Below are positions 16,514 to 25,588 of a stretch of DNA of 64,000 bases, piece after piece. A program made the translations under genes and the position numbers. The stretch covers positions 1,299,071 through 1,363,070 of the forward strand of contig NZ_LR732328.1 in NCBI RefSeq assembly GCF_902506325.1, given 5' to 3'. Position 1 is the stretch's first letter. Each line of letters starts with the position of its first letter. The notes below the pieces were generated by a model that worked only from the letters and a program-made list of their open reading frames with translations, made no database searches and had not been told where the DNA came from. The stretch comes from Limnobacter sp. 130 (GTDB taxonomy: Bacteria > Pseudomonadota > Gammaproteobacteria > Burkholderiales > Burkholderiaceae_B).

Positions 16514-19500
16514 TTAAACCCGGGCAATCAATTCAATGTTGCCGCCCGCCGCTGCGGTGTTGGTACACACAAGCTGTTCACAGACCAAGCGATAGGCTGG
16601 GTACGTGCCATCTGAATTCGCGAGTACCAAGGGAATGATGCGCTGCGAGTGTGCTGCCAGTGCGCGAGCCACTTCGTGTGCGCGTTGTGGTGTGTGTTCA
16701 CAGACTGCGGCATCAATGTATTCCAATTGAATTTCATCCGTCCACTCGACACCCTGTTTGTGCCATCGATTGAACACCCCCGTTTCAACAACAGCAATAT
16801 TGCCCGTGGCCAATACCGCATCAATTTGCTGCCGCAGTTGCACTGCATCACGTGCTGTGCACCACACGCGACCACGGGGCCGGCAACGGTAACTATTTTG
16901 TTCGCCCGTGGGGCCTGGCAATATTTCACCCCCCAGGTTTTCAAACTGGGCAAGGCGCATCAAGGTGGGCAAGTAATGCGCCCCCCCTGCCTTGGGTCCT
17001 GTTCCGGATTTGCCATGACCGCCAAACGGTTGGCTGCCCACCACGGCCCCGACCATGTTCCGGTTCACGTACACGTTACCCGCTTCAATGGTGTTGCAGG
17101 CCAGCTCAATGGTGGATTGAATTCGACTGTGGATGCCAAAGGTAAGGGCATAACCGGTGGCATTCAATTCATGCAACACCGCAGGCAACTGATCTGCATT
17201 GAAACGCACAATGTGCAGCACCGGGCCAAACACCTCCCGCTGTAATTCATGCAACTGCTGCAGTTCAATCAACGTGGGGGCAATGAAATGTCCTTGTGCG
17301 GAATTGTCGAAGCGTGTGGCCTGAAACACCGGAAAACTTTTTGCTTTCATGCGTTCAATGTGATCATGCACAAGCTGCCATGCATCCTGATCAATCAAGG
17401 GGCCCAAATCGGTGGAAAAACTCGCCGGGTCGCCTACCTGAAGTTCTTGCATTGCAGCTTTCAGCAGGGTGATCAACCTGTCGGCAATGTCATCTTGCAC
17501 GCACAATACGCGCAGGGCTGAGCAACGTTGCCCCGCACTTCCAAAGGCCGACTCAAGTGCATCGCTCACCACTTGTTCCAGCAATGCAGATGAATCGACC
17601 ACCATGGCATTTTGCCCGCCTGTTTCAGCGATCAGCAAAGCGGGGAAATGCGATGCATCGTGTTTCAGCACATTGGCCTGAATGTGTTTTGCGGCGGCAT
17701 TGGAACCGGTGAACAACACAGTACTGACCGCCGGAAAACTGGTCAGCCAGGAACCCACTTCTGCGTCGCCATACACCAGTTGTAACACGGCAGCAGGCAC
17801 GCCCGCCTCGTGCAGCAAATGCGCCGCACTGCGTGCGATTTGTGGCGTTTGTTCAGCTGGCTTGGCCACCACAGCATGCCCGCTGGCCAAAGCCCCCACA
17901 AGCTGCCCCATGAATATTGCCAGTGGAAAATTCCAGGGGCTGATGCACACTGCCAAACGCGGGGAAAACCCGGTTTTGTACCAAGGCAATGCACAAATTT
18001 GAGCTGCATAATAGCGGCAAAAATCCACTGCCTCACGCACTTCCAGGTGTGCATTTGGAACGGTTTTTTTTGCCTCATGCACCAGGAGGTTGATCAGTTG
18101 AAGTTGATGTACTTCCAGCAATTTGGCGGCCTGCAACAAGCAAGCAGCCCGGTGTTCCGGTGCTTTTTCAAACCAGTCGCGGCTTATCTCGTGTGAACGC
18201 AAAGCCATGCTCAATGCATCTTGCACTTGGGTTTGTGTGCTGTAAGCAATGGGCGCCAACGCAGACAGGAAACTGTTGTCCACAGACTGCTGGAGACACT
18301 GCACCGTGTGCTTGCAGTACAGATCAAACCCCATTGAATTCAGGCGATTCGCACCAAACAAATGCGGCGCGGGCGTACAGGCGGGGTTGGGGCGAATGCC
18401 GTGCTTGCGCAACCTGGCCACAGGGTGTTCTACCAATGCATTCATATCCACACCGGGATCCATGATCTGGTTGACAAACGATGTGTTGGCACCATTTTCA
18501 AGCAAGCGACGAACCAGATAAGGAAGCAATGTTTGATGGGTGCCCACAGGTGCATAAATTCTGCATCGCTGGTAAAGCCCTTCCCCCATGCCATGCAAAC
18601 ACTGCATTTCGACATTGCGCACGCCAAGCTGCGCAGCCAGGTGTTGAACGGCTGCATAGGTGTGAGCATTGTGGGTGGCAAACTGGGGGTAAATAAAACT
18701 GGCATTGCGCAACATCAATTCTGCACAACACAAGTAGGAAAGATCCGTGTGCACCTTCTGCGTAAACACCGGGAAGTGCGCCAACCCCTGAGTTTGGCAA
18801 CGTTTGATCTCGCTGTCCCAATAGGCACCTTTCACCAACCGAACCTGAATGACCCGTTCACTGGTGCGTGCCAAGGCAGCAACAAACTCAATCACCGCCG
18901 TGGCACGGGTTTGGTAAGCCTGTACCGCCAAACCCAAACCGTTCCAATGCTTCAGTTCAGGCTCAAAAGCAAGTCGTGTGAACAGATCAAGCGACAAATC
19001 CAGGCGCTCACTTTCCTCTGCGTCCACATTGAATGCAATGTTGCGCTGTTTGGCCGAAAGCGCAAGTCTGTAAAGCCGCGGATACAGTTCAGCGCACACG
19101 CGTTTTTCCTGCCACAGCGTGTAACGCGGGTGCAGGGCTGACAATTTCACCGAAATGCCATTGCCCTCAATAACACCGTGTGTGTTGTCGCGTCCGATGA
19201 CGTCAATGGCGTGAGCATAACTGTCGAAGTAGGCCTGCGCATCGGCTTCGCACATTGCCGCCTCGCCCAGCATGTCAAATGAAAAGGTGTGGCCCTGTGC
19301 CACGCTTGCACGGCTGTTGCGCAAGGCCTCCTCAATGGTTTGGGCCGCAACAAACTGTTGCCCCATGAACCGCACAGCCAGCTCAACCGCCGTGCGAACA
19401 AGGCCCTCGCTGCTGCGCGCAATCAAACGCTGCAGGCTGGAATACAAGCTGTCATCGCCTGGCATTTGAACCCAGTGCCCAGCGATGAACAAACCCCAGG

Positions 19501-19900
19501 TGCTGGCATTCACAAACAGGGAAGAACTGTGCCCCAGGTGCGCCGCCCAATTGGCATGGCTTAATTTGTCACGGATCAGTTCATCGCGTGTTTGAGCGTC
19601 AGGAATTCGCAGCAAAGCTTCTGCCAGGCACATTAATGCCACGCCTTCCTGGGTAGACAAGCGATATTCAGACATCAACTGTTGAATGCCTGCGCTGTGC
19701 TTTTGCACCTTGCGCAAACGCGTGACGTGTTCGAGTGCCGTTTGTTTTACGGCCTCAAAATCGGCCTCCAGCCAAGTACTTTGTTCAAGCAAAACACGCA
19801 CCCTTTGCGCTTCATCCACCCGGGTCAGTGAATTAATTTCCGCGCGCAAACGGTCAAGTTCAACCGGCATGTTCAACCCAATCAAACGGGCGTTGCACAT
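16514..19900 (-). CDS. putA: Bifunctional proline dehydrogenase / L-glutamate gamma-semialdehyde dehydrogenase PutA
   Basis: Up to 1128 residues. Proline dehydrogenase domain about 200-490: SFDMLGEAAMCEADA, VRLVKGAYWDSEIKR near 353, FATHNAHT near 407 and RRLLENGANTSFV near 464. Aldehyde dehydrogenase domain about 540-1030: SPWNFPLAIFMGQ near 654, catalytic Glu759 in AETGGQN and Cys793 in GQRCSALR. It oxidises proline through P5C to glutamate. There is no N-terminal ribbon-helix-helix DNA-binding domain, so it is not the self-repressing trifunctional form; about 100 residues follow the ALDH core. The start may be 19900 or the ATG at 19870, both overlapping or touching the arginase 3' end. Confidence 0.94.
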   Translation of the reverse strand: MCNARLIGLNMPVELDRLRAEINSLTRVDEAQRVRVLLEQSTWLEADFEAVKQTALEHVTRLRKVQKHSAGIQQLMSEYRLSTQEGVALMCLAEALLRIPDAQTRDELIRDKLSHANWAAHLGHSSSLFVNASTWGLFIAGHWVQMPGDDSLYSSLQRLIARSSEGLVRTAVELAVRFMGQQFVAAQTIEEALRNSRASVAQGHTFSFDMLGEAAMCEADAQAYFDSYAHAIDVIGRDNTHGVIEGNGISVKLSALHPRYTLWQEKRVCAELYPRLYRLALSAKQRNIAFNVDAEESERLDLSLDLFTRLAFEPELKHWNGLGLAVQAYQTRATAVIEFVAALARTSERVIQVRLVKGAYWDSEIKRCQTQGLAHFPVFTQKVHTDLSYLCCAELMLRNASFIYPQFATHNAHTYAAVQHLAAQLGVRNVEMQCLHGMGEGLYQRCRIYAPVGTHQTLLPYLVRRLLENGANTSFVNQIMDPGVDMNALVEHPVARLRKHGIRPNPACTPAPHLFGANRLNSMGFDLYCKHTVQCLQQSVDNSFLSALAPIAYSTQTQVQDALSMALRSHEISRDWFEKAPEHRAACLLQAAKLLEVHQLQLINLLVHEAKKTVPNAHLEVREAVDFCRYYAAQICALPWYKTGFSPRLAVCISPWNFPLAIFMGQLVGALASGHAVVAKPAEQTPQIARSAAHLLHEAGVPAAVLQLVYGDAEVGSWLTSFPAVSTVLFTGSNAAAKHIQANVLKHDASHFPALLIAETGGQNAMVVDSSALLEQVVSDALESAFGSAGQRCSALRVLCVQDDIADRLITLLKAAMQELQVGDPASFSTDLGPLIDQDAWQLVHDHIERMKAKSFPVFQATRFDNSAQGHFIAPTLIELQQLHELQREVFGPVLHIVRFNADQLPAVLHELNATGYALTFGIHSRIQSTIELACNTIEAGNVYVNRNMVGAVVGSQPFGGHGKSGTGPKAGGAHYLPTLMRLAQFENLGGEILPGPTGEQNSYRCRPRGRVWCTARDAVQLRQQIDAVLATGNIAVVETGVFNRWHKQGVEWTDEIQLEYIDAAVCEHTPQRAHEVARALAAHSQRIIPLVLANSDGTYPAYRLVCEQLVCTNTAAAGGNIELIARV

Positions 19901-20798
19901 GCCTTTCCCAATCCGGATTCAACAGCACAGACAACAATTCCACAGCACGCTCAGCACTTTCGCCCGAGGGGTCGGCCAAAGGATTTAATTCAACCAGGTC
20001 CACTGAAGCCACACAACCCGTTTGCGCAATCCGCGCCAAACAGTAATGCAGGGCATCCAGCTGCAGGCCACCTTGTTCCGGCGTGCTTACACCGGGCAAC
20101 ACGGATGGATCGATACAATCCACATCGAAACTGACATGCACATGCGTACCCGGATCAATGTCGGCCAACGCTGCGTTCATGGCCTGAACAATTCCGCGGC
20201 CGTGAATGTTCCGCATGGTCACCATGGTCAGCGCGGCGCGGCGCACTGCACGATGTTCCTCGGGATCGATTGAGCGCACGCCCAACAAGCGAATTTGAGA
20301 TGCTTGCAACGCCGGGCAGAACCCACCCAGTTGTGTCAGTTCTGGCGGCCCCTGCCCGCACAGCGCGGTCAAGGGCATGCCATGCATATTGCCTGTGGTT
20401 GACGTGCTGGCCGTGTTGAAATCGGCATGCGCGTCCAGCCACACCACACGCAACGCTTTGTGTGCCCGGCGGCAGTGCGCCGAAACCGCACTGATTGAAC
20501 CCATGGCCAGGGAGTGGTCTCCCCCCAGCAACACGGGAACATTTCCGTCTTTCAAGGCGCTCGCCACCGCCAAATGCACTGCACGATTCCAGGCCACCAC
20601 TTCATGAAAATTCCGGTACCCCTGCACCACTGTATCTTTTTCAGGCAGCTCAACTTGAAGGTCGCCCAAATCCTCAACCTTACAACCCGTTTTCTGCAAA
20701 CTGTACTGAATACCCGCACGCCTTAATGCATCAGGACCCAGTGCAGATCCTGCCGTGTTTGCCCCGGCGTCGCAGGGCGCGCCGATCAGCGCAATCAT
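19860..20798 (-). CDS. rocF: Arginase
   Basis: Ureohydrolase fold with all manganese ligands visible: GGDHSLAMGS near residue 93, DAHADFNT near 122 and SFDVDCIDPSVLPGVSTPEQ near 222. It hydrolyses L-arginine to ornithine and urea. The ATG at 20798 overlaps the ornithine cyclodeaminase stop as ATGA; a GTG at 20804 is the alternative. The gene 3' end overlaps the putA start. The arginase, ornithine cyclodeaminase and PutA set gives a direct route arginine to ornithine to proline to glutamate, so arginase rather than agmatinase is the best reading. Confidence 0.92.
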   Translation of the reverse strand: MIALIGAPCDAGANTAGSALGPDALRRAGIQYSLQKTGCKVEDLGDLQVELPEKDTVVQGYRNFHEVVAWNRAVHLAVASALKDGNVPVLLGGDHSLAMGSISAVSAHCRRAHKALRVVWLDAHADFNTASTSTTGNMHGMPLTALCGQGPPELTQLGGFCPALQASQIRLLGVRSIDPEEHRAVRRAALTMVTMRNIHGRGIVQAMNAALADIDPGTHVHVSFDVDCIDPSVLPGVSTPEQGGLQLDALHYCLARIAQTGCVASVDLVELNPLADPSGESAERAVELLSVLLNPDWERHVQRPFDWVEHAG

Positions 20799-21826
20799 GC
20801 GCACTCTGCCTTCGATATCAAACCATAAAGATTTTTCGGATTGCTCATGTGTGGAATCAATGACAGGTACTCAAGCTCGCCTTTTTCCTCCGCCAGTTCA
20901 TGCATGTAGCGCAAAGCAGAAAAATCTTCCAGCGCGAAACCCACAGAATCAAACACCGTGATTTGGTCTGCGTGGGTACGCCCCAGCGCAAAACCCGTGA
21001 GCACCTCCCACAACTGGATCACCGGGAAATCGGATGGCATTTGCTGAATGTCGCCTTCGATTCGGGTTTGCGGCTCATACTCCACAAACACACGGGCATT
21101 GCCAAGTACATCCGGGTGAAGTTCAGTTTTCCCGGGGCAATCACCCCCGATCGCATTGATGTGAACACCAGGCCTCAGCATGTCCCGGGTCAATACATGG
21201 GCCCGGGTTTTTGCCGCCGTGGCTGTGGTAATGACATCTGCCCGCGCAACAGCCTGAGCCACACTTTTGCACCGTGTGACATGAAACCCGAGTTCATTCA
21301 AATGGTGAGTCAATCTCTCGGTCGCAAAAAGATCTGTGTCGTAAAGGTAAAACCTGTCGATGCCCAAAGCCTCGTGAAAAGCAACGGCCTGAAATTCACT
21401 TTGCGCACCGTTGCCAATCAAGGCCATGCTGCGCGCCCCCGGCTTGGCGAGGTGACTGGCCGCCAACACGGAAGTGGCGGCAGTACGCAAAGCCGTGATC
21501 AAGGTTAGTTCGCTGATGAATTGAGGCAGACCGGTTTGTACGCTGGCCAATACACCAAACGCCATCACGGTTGGCAATTCATGCCGGTGGTTGTTCGGAT
21601 GGCCGTTGACATACTTGAAACCGTAGGTTTGTCCATCGCTGATCGGCATGATTTCAATGACGCCCTCGGCAGAGTGGGTCGCAAGGCGCGCTGACTTCTC
21701 AAACTGTTCCCAACGTTTGAAGTCATGAGCAATTGCATCGTGCAGGCCTCTAATACATCGAGAAAGGCCATGACGCGAAACAAGAATTGCAGCGCCCTGT
21801 GCGCTCAGGAATGGCGTGTTCATCAT
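20795..21826 (-). CDS. Ornithine cyclodeaminase
   Basis: 343 residues of the OCD/mu-crystallin family. Features: FKYVNGHPNNHRHELPTVMAFGVLA (substrate-binding lysine and arginine loops), TALRTAATSVLAASHLA near 115, NAD motif LIGNGAQSEFQAVAF near 138, and INAIGGDCPGKTELHPDVL near 226 with the aspartate expected for ornithine cyclodeamination. It converts ornithine to proline and ammonia. A run of GTG, ATG, ATG occurs at 21829, 21826 and 21823 behind AGGTGGGG; I use 21826. It is the first gene of the operon and divergent from an Lrp regulator. Confidence 0.92.
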   Translation of the reverse strand: MMNTPFLSAQGAAILVSRHGLSRCIRGLHDAIAHDFKRWEQFEKSARLATHSAEGVIEIMPISDGQTYGFKYVNGHPNNHRHELPTVMAFGVLASVQTGLPQFISELTLITALRTAATSVLAASHLAKPGARSMALIGNGAQSEFQAVAFHEALGIDRFYLYDTDLFATERLTHHLNELGFHVTRCKSVAQAVARADVITTATAAKTRAHVLTRDMLRPGVHINAIGGDCPGKTELHPDVLGNARVFVEYEPQTRIEGDIQQMPSDFPVIQLWEVLTGFALGRTHADQITVFDSVGFALEDFSALRYMHELAEEKGELEYLSLIPHMSNPKNLYGLISKAECA

Positions 21827-21888
21827 CACCCCCCCACCTGCTTAACTCAGTTAGACACACCATTTTGCTATGAAACACTGTCAAGCAT

Positions 21889-21932
21889 AAGCACATAAAG
21901 TGCTTGCAAAATGCAATATTCCTAGCATATTG
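21889..21932. promoter_or_regulatory. Two inverted repeats in the Lrp / ornithine cyclodeaminase divergent promoter region
   Basis: AAGCAC (21889-21894) / GTGCTT (21900-21905) and CAATAT (21914-21919) / ATATTG (21927-21932) are perfect dyads of 17 and 19 bp, in an AT-rich 130-bp divergent interval. Lrp/AsnC regulators bind degenerate dyads of about 15 bp in tandem, so these are good candidates for sites of the adjacent regulator. Confidence 0.55.
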
Positions 21933-21955
21933 TCAGAAATAAACTTCAAAACGTC

Positions 21956-22381
21956 ATGATGGATACACTAGATCGCCAACTCTTGGGTTTGTTGCGCACC
22001 AATGCGAGATTAAGCATTGCAACATTGGCCCACCACTTGAAAGTGTCCCGCGGCACAGTGAGCAATCGAATCAACAAACTTGAAAACTCAGGTGTTATCG
22101 TGGGTTACAGCGTGAAGTTGAGACCCGATGCCACGGCCAATCTGATTGTCGCCTGGATGAGTATTTTGATTGAAGGCAATGACAGCCGCACCGTGCTGGC
22201 AAATTTGCTGGGTGAACCTGGTGTTACGGCTATTCACAGCACAAATGGACGCTGGGATTTGTTGGTCGAACTGCAGGCGGAAAACCTGAACGGACTTTCT
22301 GGAATACTTGAACGCATACGATTGATCAAGGGAATCAGCAACACGGAAACAAGCATCCATCTCTCAAGCTACAAAAACTAG
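21956..22381 (+). CDS. Lrp/AsnC family transcriptional regulator
   Basis: 141 residues: N-terminal winged helix (MDTLDRQLLGLLRTNARLSI, then HLKVSRGTVSNRINKLENSGVI) and a C-terminal RAM domain (GNDSRTVLANLLGEPGVTAIH...GRWDLLVELQAENL). RAM domains bind amino acids and drive octamer assembly. The gene is divergent from the ornithine cyclodeaminase-arginase-putA operon, which strongly suggests that it senses an amino acid of that pathway (arginine, ornithine or proline; inference). No helper regulator is adjacent. Confidence 0.9.
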   Translation: MMDTLDRQLLGLLRTNARLSIATLAHHLKVSRGTVSNRINKLENSGVIVGYSVKLRPDATANLIVAWMSILIEGNDSRTVLANLLGEPGVTAIHSTNGRWDLLVELQAENLNGLSGILERIRLIKGISNTETSIHLSSYKN

Positions 22382-22456
22382 GCTCTGATGAAGTAGCAAT
22401 GGAACCATGCCTGGATGTGGCTCACTCATAAAAATATCGTCTCCACCCTATGAGTC

Positions 22457-23593
22457 ATGTTACGAAGAAGCGACCTTGCAAATCACCGCGCGGAATCACT
22501 TAACGATCCAAACCTGCCAGAAAAAGCAGTCGCGCGGCCCGACCCTGCCCTGCCCAATGCGGCGACCACAATTGCAAAGTTATCCCTTTCTGGATTACTG
22601 GCCCATCGGTTTGGATCAGCAATCATTCAAGAACTACCTGCATCACTTGCGGTGAAAACTGCCGAGGGAAAATGGTCCAAGGTAGAAACAGAAGAAAAAC
22701 AGGGAGATCCGTTTACCCCATCAAGCCTGAAAACACGCTACACGACTGCACCTGCTGCCGACAGCAAACGATCAGGACTGGAGCAAATCCCTTTCCTTGA
22801 CGCGCGTCTGCACCTGATTGCATCAGGACAAAACGACGAAGCCATGAAAAGCAATTTCGACTATATTTTTAATCAGCCTGTGAACAAGGCGGTGGTCGAG
22901 CTGGCACAACAAAAACTTGAACAATTCAAGAGTCAGATTCCTGTGGTGGAACCGGAACACCTTCAACTGCTTGAAGTACCGCGCCGAGGAGGATCAGAAA
23001 CCCTAAAAGACGAAAACACGCACCACAAGCAGGCGATGCTCAACTGGCAGTGCGCAAATGATCTGATTTTTCAAGTCGCCAGAAACAGCGAATCCGTATC
23101 ACCGCAAACAATTCATGATTTATTCATTGCCGTTCACAGTACCCTGATGCGGGGAGTGAACGAAACGGTCGGCGGCCTGGTTCGTCAATACGACAACGTC
23201 TGGATTGGCCTTTGTGACTCCCAGGGCAGCCGCGACCCGCACCCAAGCCGCCTGGCAGTGCCGGGTTCGATGGTACACGCCCAGTTGAACACGCTGTGTA
23301 CCGAAGTGGCTGAGGAACTGAACAAGGGAAGCAGCAATCCGGTTTTGTTGGCCGCCCGAACTGCCATGAAGGGTGTTTCAATTCATCCTTTTGCAGACGG
23401 GAACGGTCGAACATGCCGCCTGATCGCTGATTTCGTTTTGCTGAAATCGGGTTTGCTGCCAGCCTGCTTTGACGATGAAACCAAGAATATGATGGTGTTT
23501 CCGCGCATAGCACCCGACATGAACCACAACACCACCACTGCAGCCAATCTAATGCTGGATGCACTGGAAAGAAGTTACAAACAAGTCGAATAA
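22457..23593 (+). CDS. Fic-domain protein (putative AMP-transferase) with a long N-terminal extension
   Basis: 378 residues. The Fic active-site motif HPFADGNGRTCR is complete at 310-321, preceded by a typical Fic core helix set (FIAVHSTLMRGVN and GGLVRQYDNVWIG near 223-251). Intact Fic motifs normally transfer AMP or another nucleotide moiety to hydroxyl side chains of target proteins. Residues 1-190 are polar, low in recognisable domains and possibly disordered. No separate antitoxin gene and no clear inhibitory (S/T)xxxE(G/N) helix is visible. There is no good Shine-Dalgarno before ATG 22457. It sits alone between the lrp gene and the AtuA-like gene. Confidence 0.85.
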   Translation: MLRRSDLANHRAESLNDPNLPEKAVARPDPALPNAATTIAKLSLSGLLAHRFGSAIIQELPASLAVKTAEGKWSKVETEEKQGDPFTPSSLKTRYTTAPAADSKRSGLEQIPFLDARLHLIASGQNDEAMKSNFDYIFNQPVNKAVVELAQQKLEQFKSQIPVVEPEHLQLLEVPRRGGSETLKDENTHHKQAMLNWQCANDLIFQVARNSESVSPQTIHDLFIAVHSTLMRGVNETVGGLVRQYDNVWIGLCDSQGSRDPHPSRLAVPGSMVHAQLNTLCTEVAEELNKGSSNPVLLAARTAMKGVSIHPFADGNGRTCRLIADFVLLKSGLLPACFDDETKNMMVFPRIAPDMNHNTTTAANLMLDALERSYKQVE

Positions 23594-23594
23594 T

Positions 23595-23610
23595 TCAAAC
23601 GATCGTTTGA
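23595..23610. promoter_or_regulatory. 16-bp palindromic operator (PsrA/TetR type) at the AtuA-like promoter
   Basis: TCAAACGATCGTTTGA is a perfect palindrome. It fits the published PsrA-like pattern (G/C)AAAC-N2-4-GTTT(G/C) for TetR-family fatty-acid regulators. Its right arm overlaps the -35 of the promoter at 23607-23636, so binding would repress. A closely related site is at 27709-27726. Confidence 0.7.
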
Positions 23611-23636
23611 TTTATTGCAAATGGCTTTGCTATGAT
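23607..23636 (+). promoter_or_regulatory. Sigma-70 type promoter of the AtuA-like gene
   Basis: TTGATT (23607-23612) and TATGAT (23631-23636) are separated by 18 bp, 30 bp before the chosen start. The -35 lies inside the palindromic operator. Confidence 0.55.
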
Positions 23637-23665
23637 GGGTCTCCCAAAACCATCAACAAGTGATC

Positions 23666-25447
23666 ATGAGCATGCCCAATTCAAACACCATCAAGATCGG
23701 CGGCGCCTGCGGCTTTTGGGGCGACAGCAGCCTGGGCACAGAACAATTGATGAAAGTACCGGGCATTCAGTACATCACCTATGATTATCTGGCTGAACTA
23801 ACACTGGCCATCATGGCAGGCATGCGCATGAAGAACCCGGAGCACGGGTATGCGCTTGATTTCATCGACCTGATGAAAAAGGCCCTGCCAGTCGCCAAAG
23901 CCAAAGGGATCAGGATTATCGCGAACGCGGGTGGACTAAACCCAGCTGGTTGCGCAGCCGCCTTGCAACAGGCCATGACAGAGGCCGGGCACACCATTCG
24001 AATTGGCGTGGTAAGCGGCGACGACGCCACCAGCACTTTGGGGCAGTTGAGAAAAAATGGTGTTGAATTAACAGACCAACATTCCGGCCAAACAGCCCCT
24101 CCTTTCTTCCTGACGGCCAACGCTTACCTGGGCGCATTTCCGATTGCGGCGGCACTCGATGCCGGAGCGGATATTGTCATCACCGGCCGCGTAGTAGACA
24201 GCGCCATGGTACTGGGTGCGCTGGTGCATGAATTCAAATGGCAAGCGAGCGATCTGGATCAACTGGCACAGGGCAGCCTGGCGGGCCACATTGTCGAATG
24301 TGGAGCGCAAGCCACGGGTGGACTTTTCACGGATTGGGAACAGGTACCGGACTGGGCCAATATCGGCTACCCGGTGATCGATGTGGCTGCCAACGGCAGC
24401 TTTGAATTGAGCAAACCTGAAGGTACAGGCGGCCTGGTGAACAAAGCAGTGGCCACCGAACAACTGCTGTATGAAATTCACGACCCCGCCAACTATGCAC
24501 TGCCCGATGTGGTGTGCGATTTCACCACCGTGAACATCGAAGAAACAAGCCCGAATCGCGTAAAAATTTGGGGCGCCACTGGCAAGGCCCCAAGCGACTT
24601 GTACAAAGTATGCGCCACGTATCCGGAAGGGTTTCGCTGTATCGGCATGCTGTCGATTGTGGGGTTTAATGCACACGCCAAAGCCCGGCGCACTGGTGAA
24701 GCAATTCTGGAGCGAACGCGTGCCATGTTCAAACGACAAGGCCTGGCCGACTACACCCGCACCTCGATTGAAGTCATTGGTAGTGAGACCGATTTGGGCC
24801 CGCATGCCAAAGCGCAGTTGGGCCACGAAGCCATGTTGCGTATTGCAATTACCCACACAGACAAGAAAGCTGCTGCCATTTTTTCTCGCGAAATTGCCCC
24901 GGCGGGCACCAGCTATGCACCAGGCACCAGCGGTAACTTTGGCATGGGCCGCCCCAACGTAACCCCGCTGGTCAAAATGTTCAGTTGTTTCGTGCCCAAG
25001 CACCTGCACAGTGCTGTGGTTCAAGTAAGTGGCGAACAAATTCAGTACCTGGAACCGGAACACCCCAAAGTACCAACTGTCGACCAAGCCGCCACTGCGA
25101 AGGCAATTCAAGCGGTGTCTGTTCCACCTGAATTGATCGGCAAACCCTTGATTGAAATTGCACACGGCCGCAGCGGCGACAAAGGCAACACCAGCAATGT
25201 GGGAATCGTGGCAAGAAAGCCGGAGCACTGGCCCCTACTTCAGCATTTGCTGCGCCCAGAACAGGTAAAGGGCTACCTTGCACACTTGGTGAAAGGCGAG
25301 GTTCACACTTTCGAGCTACCTCAAGTTCAAGCATTTAATATCGTTATGCAAGAAGCCCTGGACGGTGGCGGAATGACTTCAATGCGAAATGATCCGCTGG
25401 GCAAGGGAATGGCTCAAGTGCTGCTGAACATGAAAATTACTGAATGA
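23666..25447 (+). CDS. AtuA family protein (DUF1446), acyclic-terpene-utilisation / acyl-CoA type
   Basis: About 593 residues. The N-terminal 450 residues are the AtuA/DUF1446 domain: IGGACGFWGDSSLGTEQLMK at the start, IIANAGGLNPAGCAAALQQA near 90, DIVITGRVVDSAMVLGAL near 170 and GGLFTDWEQVP near 215. The last 120 residues are the associated ferredoxin-fold domain (AHGRSGDKGNTSNVGIVARK). AtuA proteins occur in citronellol/geraniol and leucine-related acyl-CoA catabolism, but the reaction is not settled. Start could be GTG 23660, ATG 23666 or ATG 23672. No other atu or liu gene is adjacent. A palindromic operator precedes it and a hairpin follows it. Confidence 0.87.
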   Translation: MSMPNSNTIKIGGACGFWGDSSLGTEQLMKVPGIQYITYDYLAELTLAIMAGMRMKNPEHGYALDFIDLMKKALPVAKAKGIRIIANAGGLNPAGCAAALQQAMTEAGHTIRIGVVSGDDATSTLGQLRKNGVELTDQHSGQTAPPFFLTANAYLGAFPIAAALDAGADIVITGRVVDSAMVLGALVHEFKWQASDLDQLAQGSLAGHIVECGAQATGGLFTDWEQVPDWANIGYPVIDVAANGSFELSKPEGTGGLVNKAVATEQLLYEIHDPANYALPDVVCDFTTVNIEETSPNRVKIWGATGKAPSDLYKVCATYPEGFRCIGMLSIVGFNAHAKARRTGEAILERTRAMFKRQGLADYTRTSIEVIGSETDLGPHAKAQLGHEAMLRIAITHTDKKAAAIFSREIAPAGTSYAPGTSGNFGMGRPNVTPLVKMFSCFVPKHLHSAVVQVSGEQIQYLEPEHPKVPTVDQAATAKAIQAVSVPPELIGKPLIEIAHGRSGDKGNTSNVGIVARKPEHWPLLQHLLRPEQVKGYLAHLVKGEVHTFELPQVQAFNIVMQEALDGGGMTSMRNDPLGKGMAQVLLNMKITE

Positions 25448-25463
25448 TCTTCACCTGTTTGCA

Positions 25464-25489
25464 GGGGTACACCACGTTGGGCGTACCCC
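25464..25489 (+). terminator. Terminator-like hairpin after the AtuA-like gene
   Basis: GGGGTAC (25464-25470) / GTACCCC (25483-25489), 7-bp stem with a 12-nt loop, 17 bp after the stop. A T-rich stretch (ATCTTTTTCC) comes about 12 bases later, so it is an imperfect terminator. Confidence 0.5.
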
Positions 25490-25588
25490 CTAGCTAGTTA
25501 TCTTTTTCCTACACGGTGTCTCCGTTAGAGAAGGTGTGAGGCGTGATCCAAAGAGCGCCTACTACATCCAACACACAGGAGAAACACC

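Noticed and set aside
24068-25228. A 386-codon open frame on the minus strand
   Set aside because: It is the antisense shadow of the AtuA-like gene, with no recognisable family and a biased Cys/His/Phe composition.
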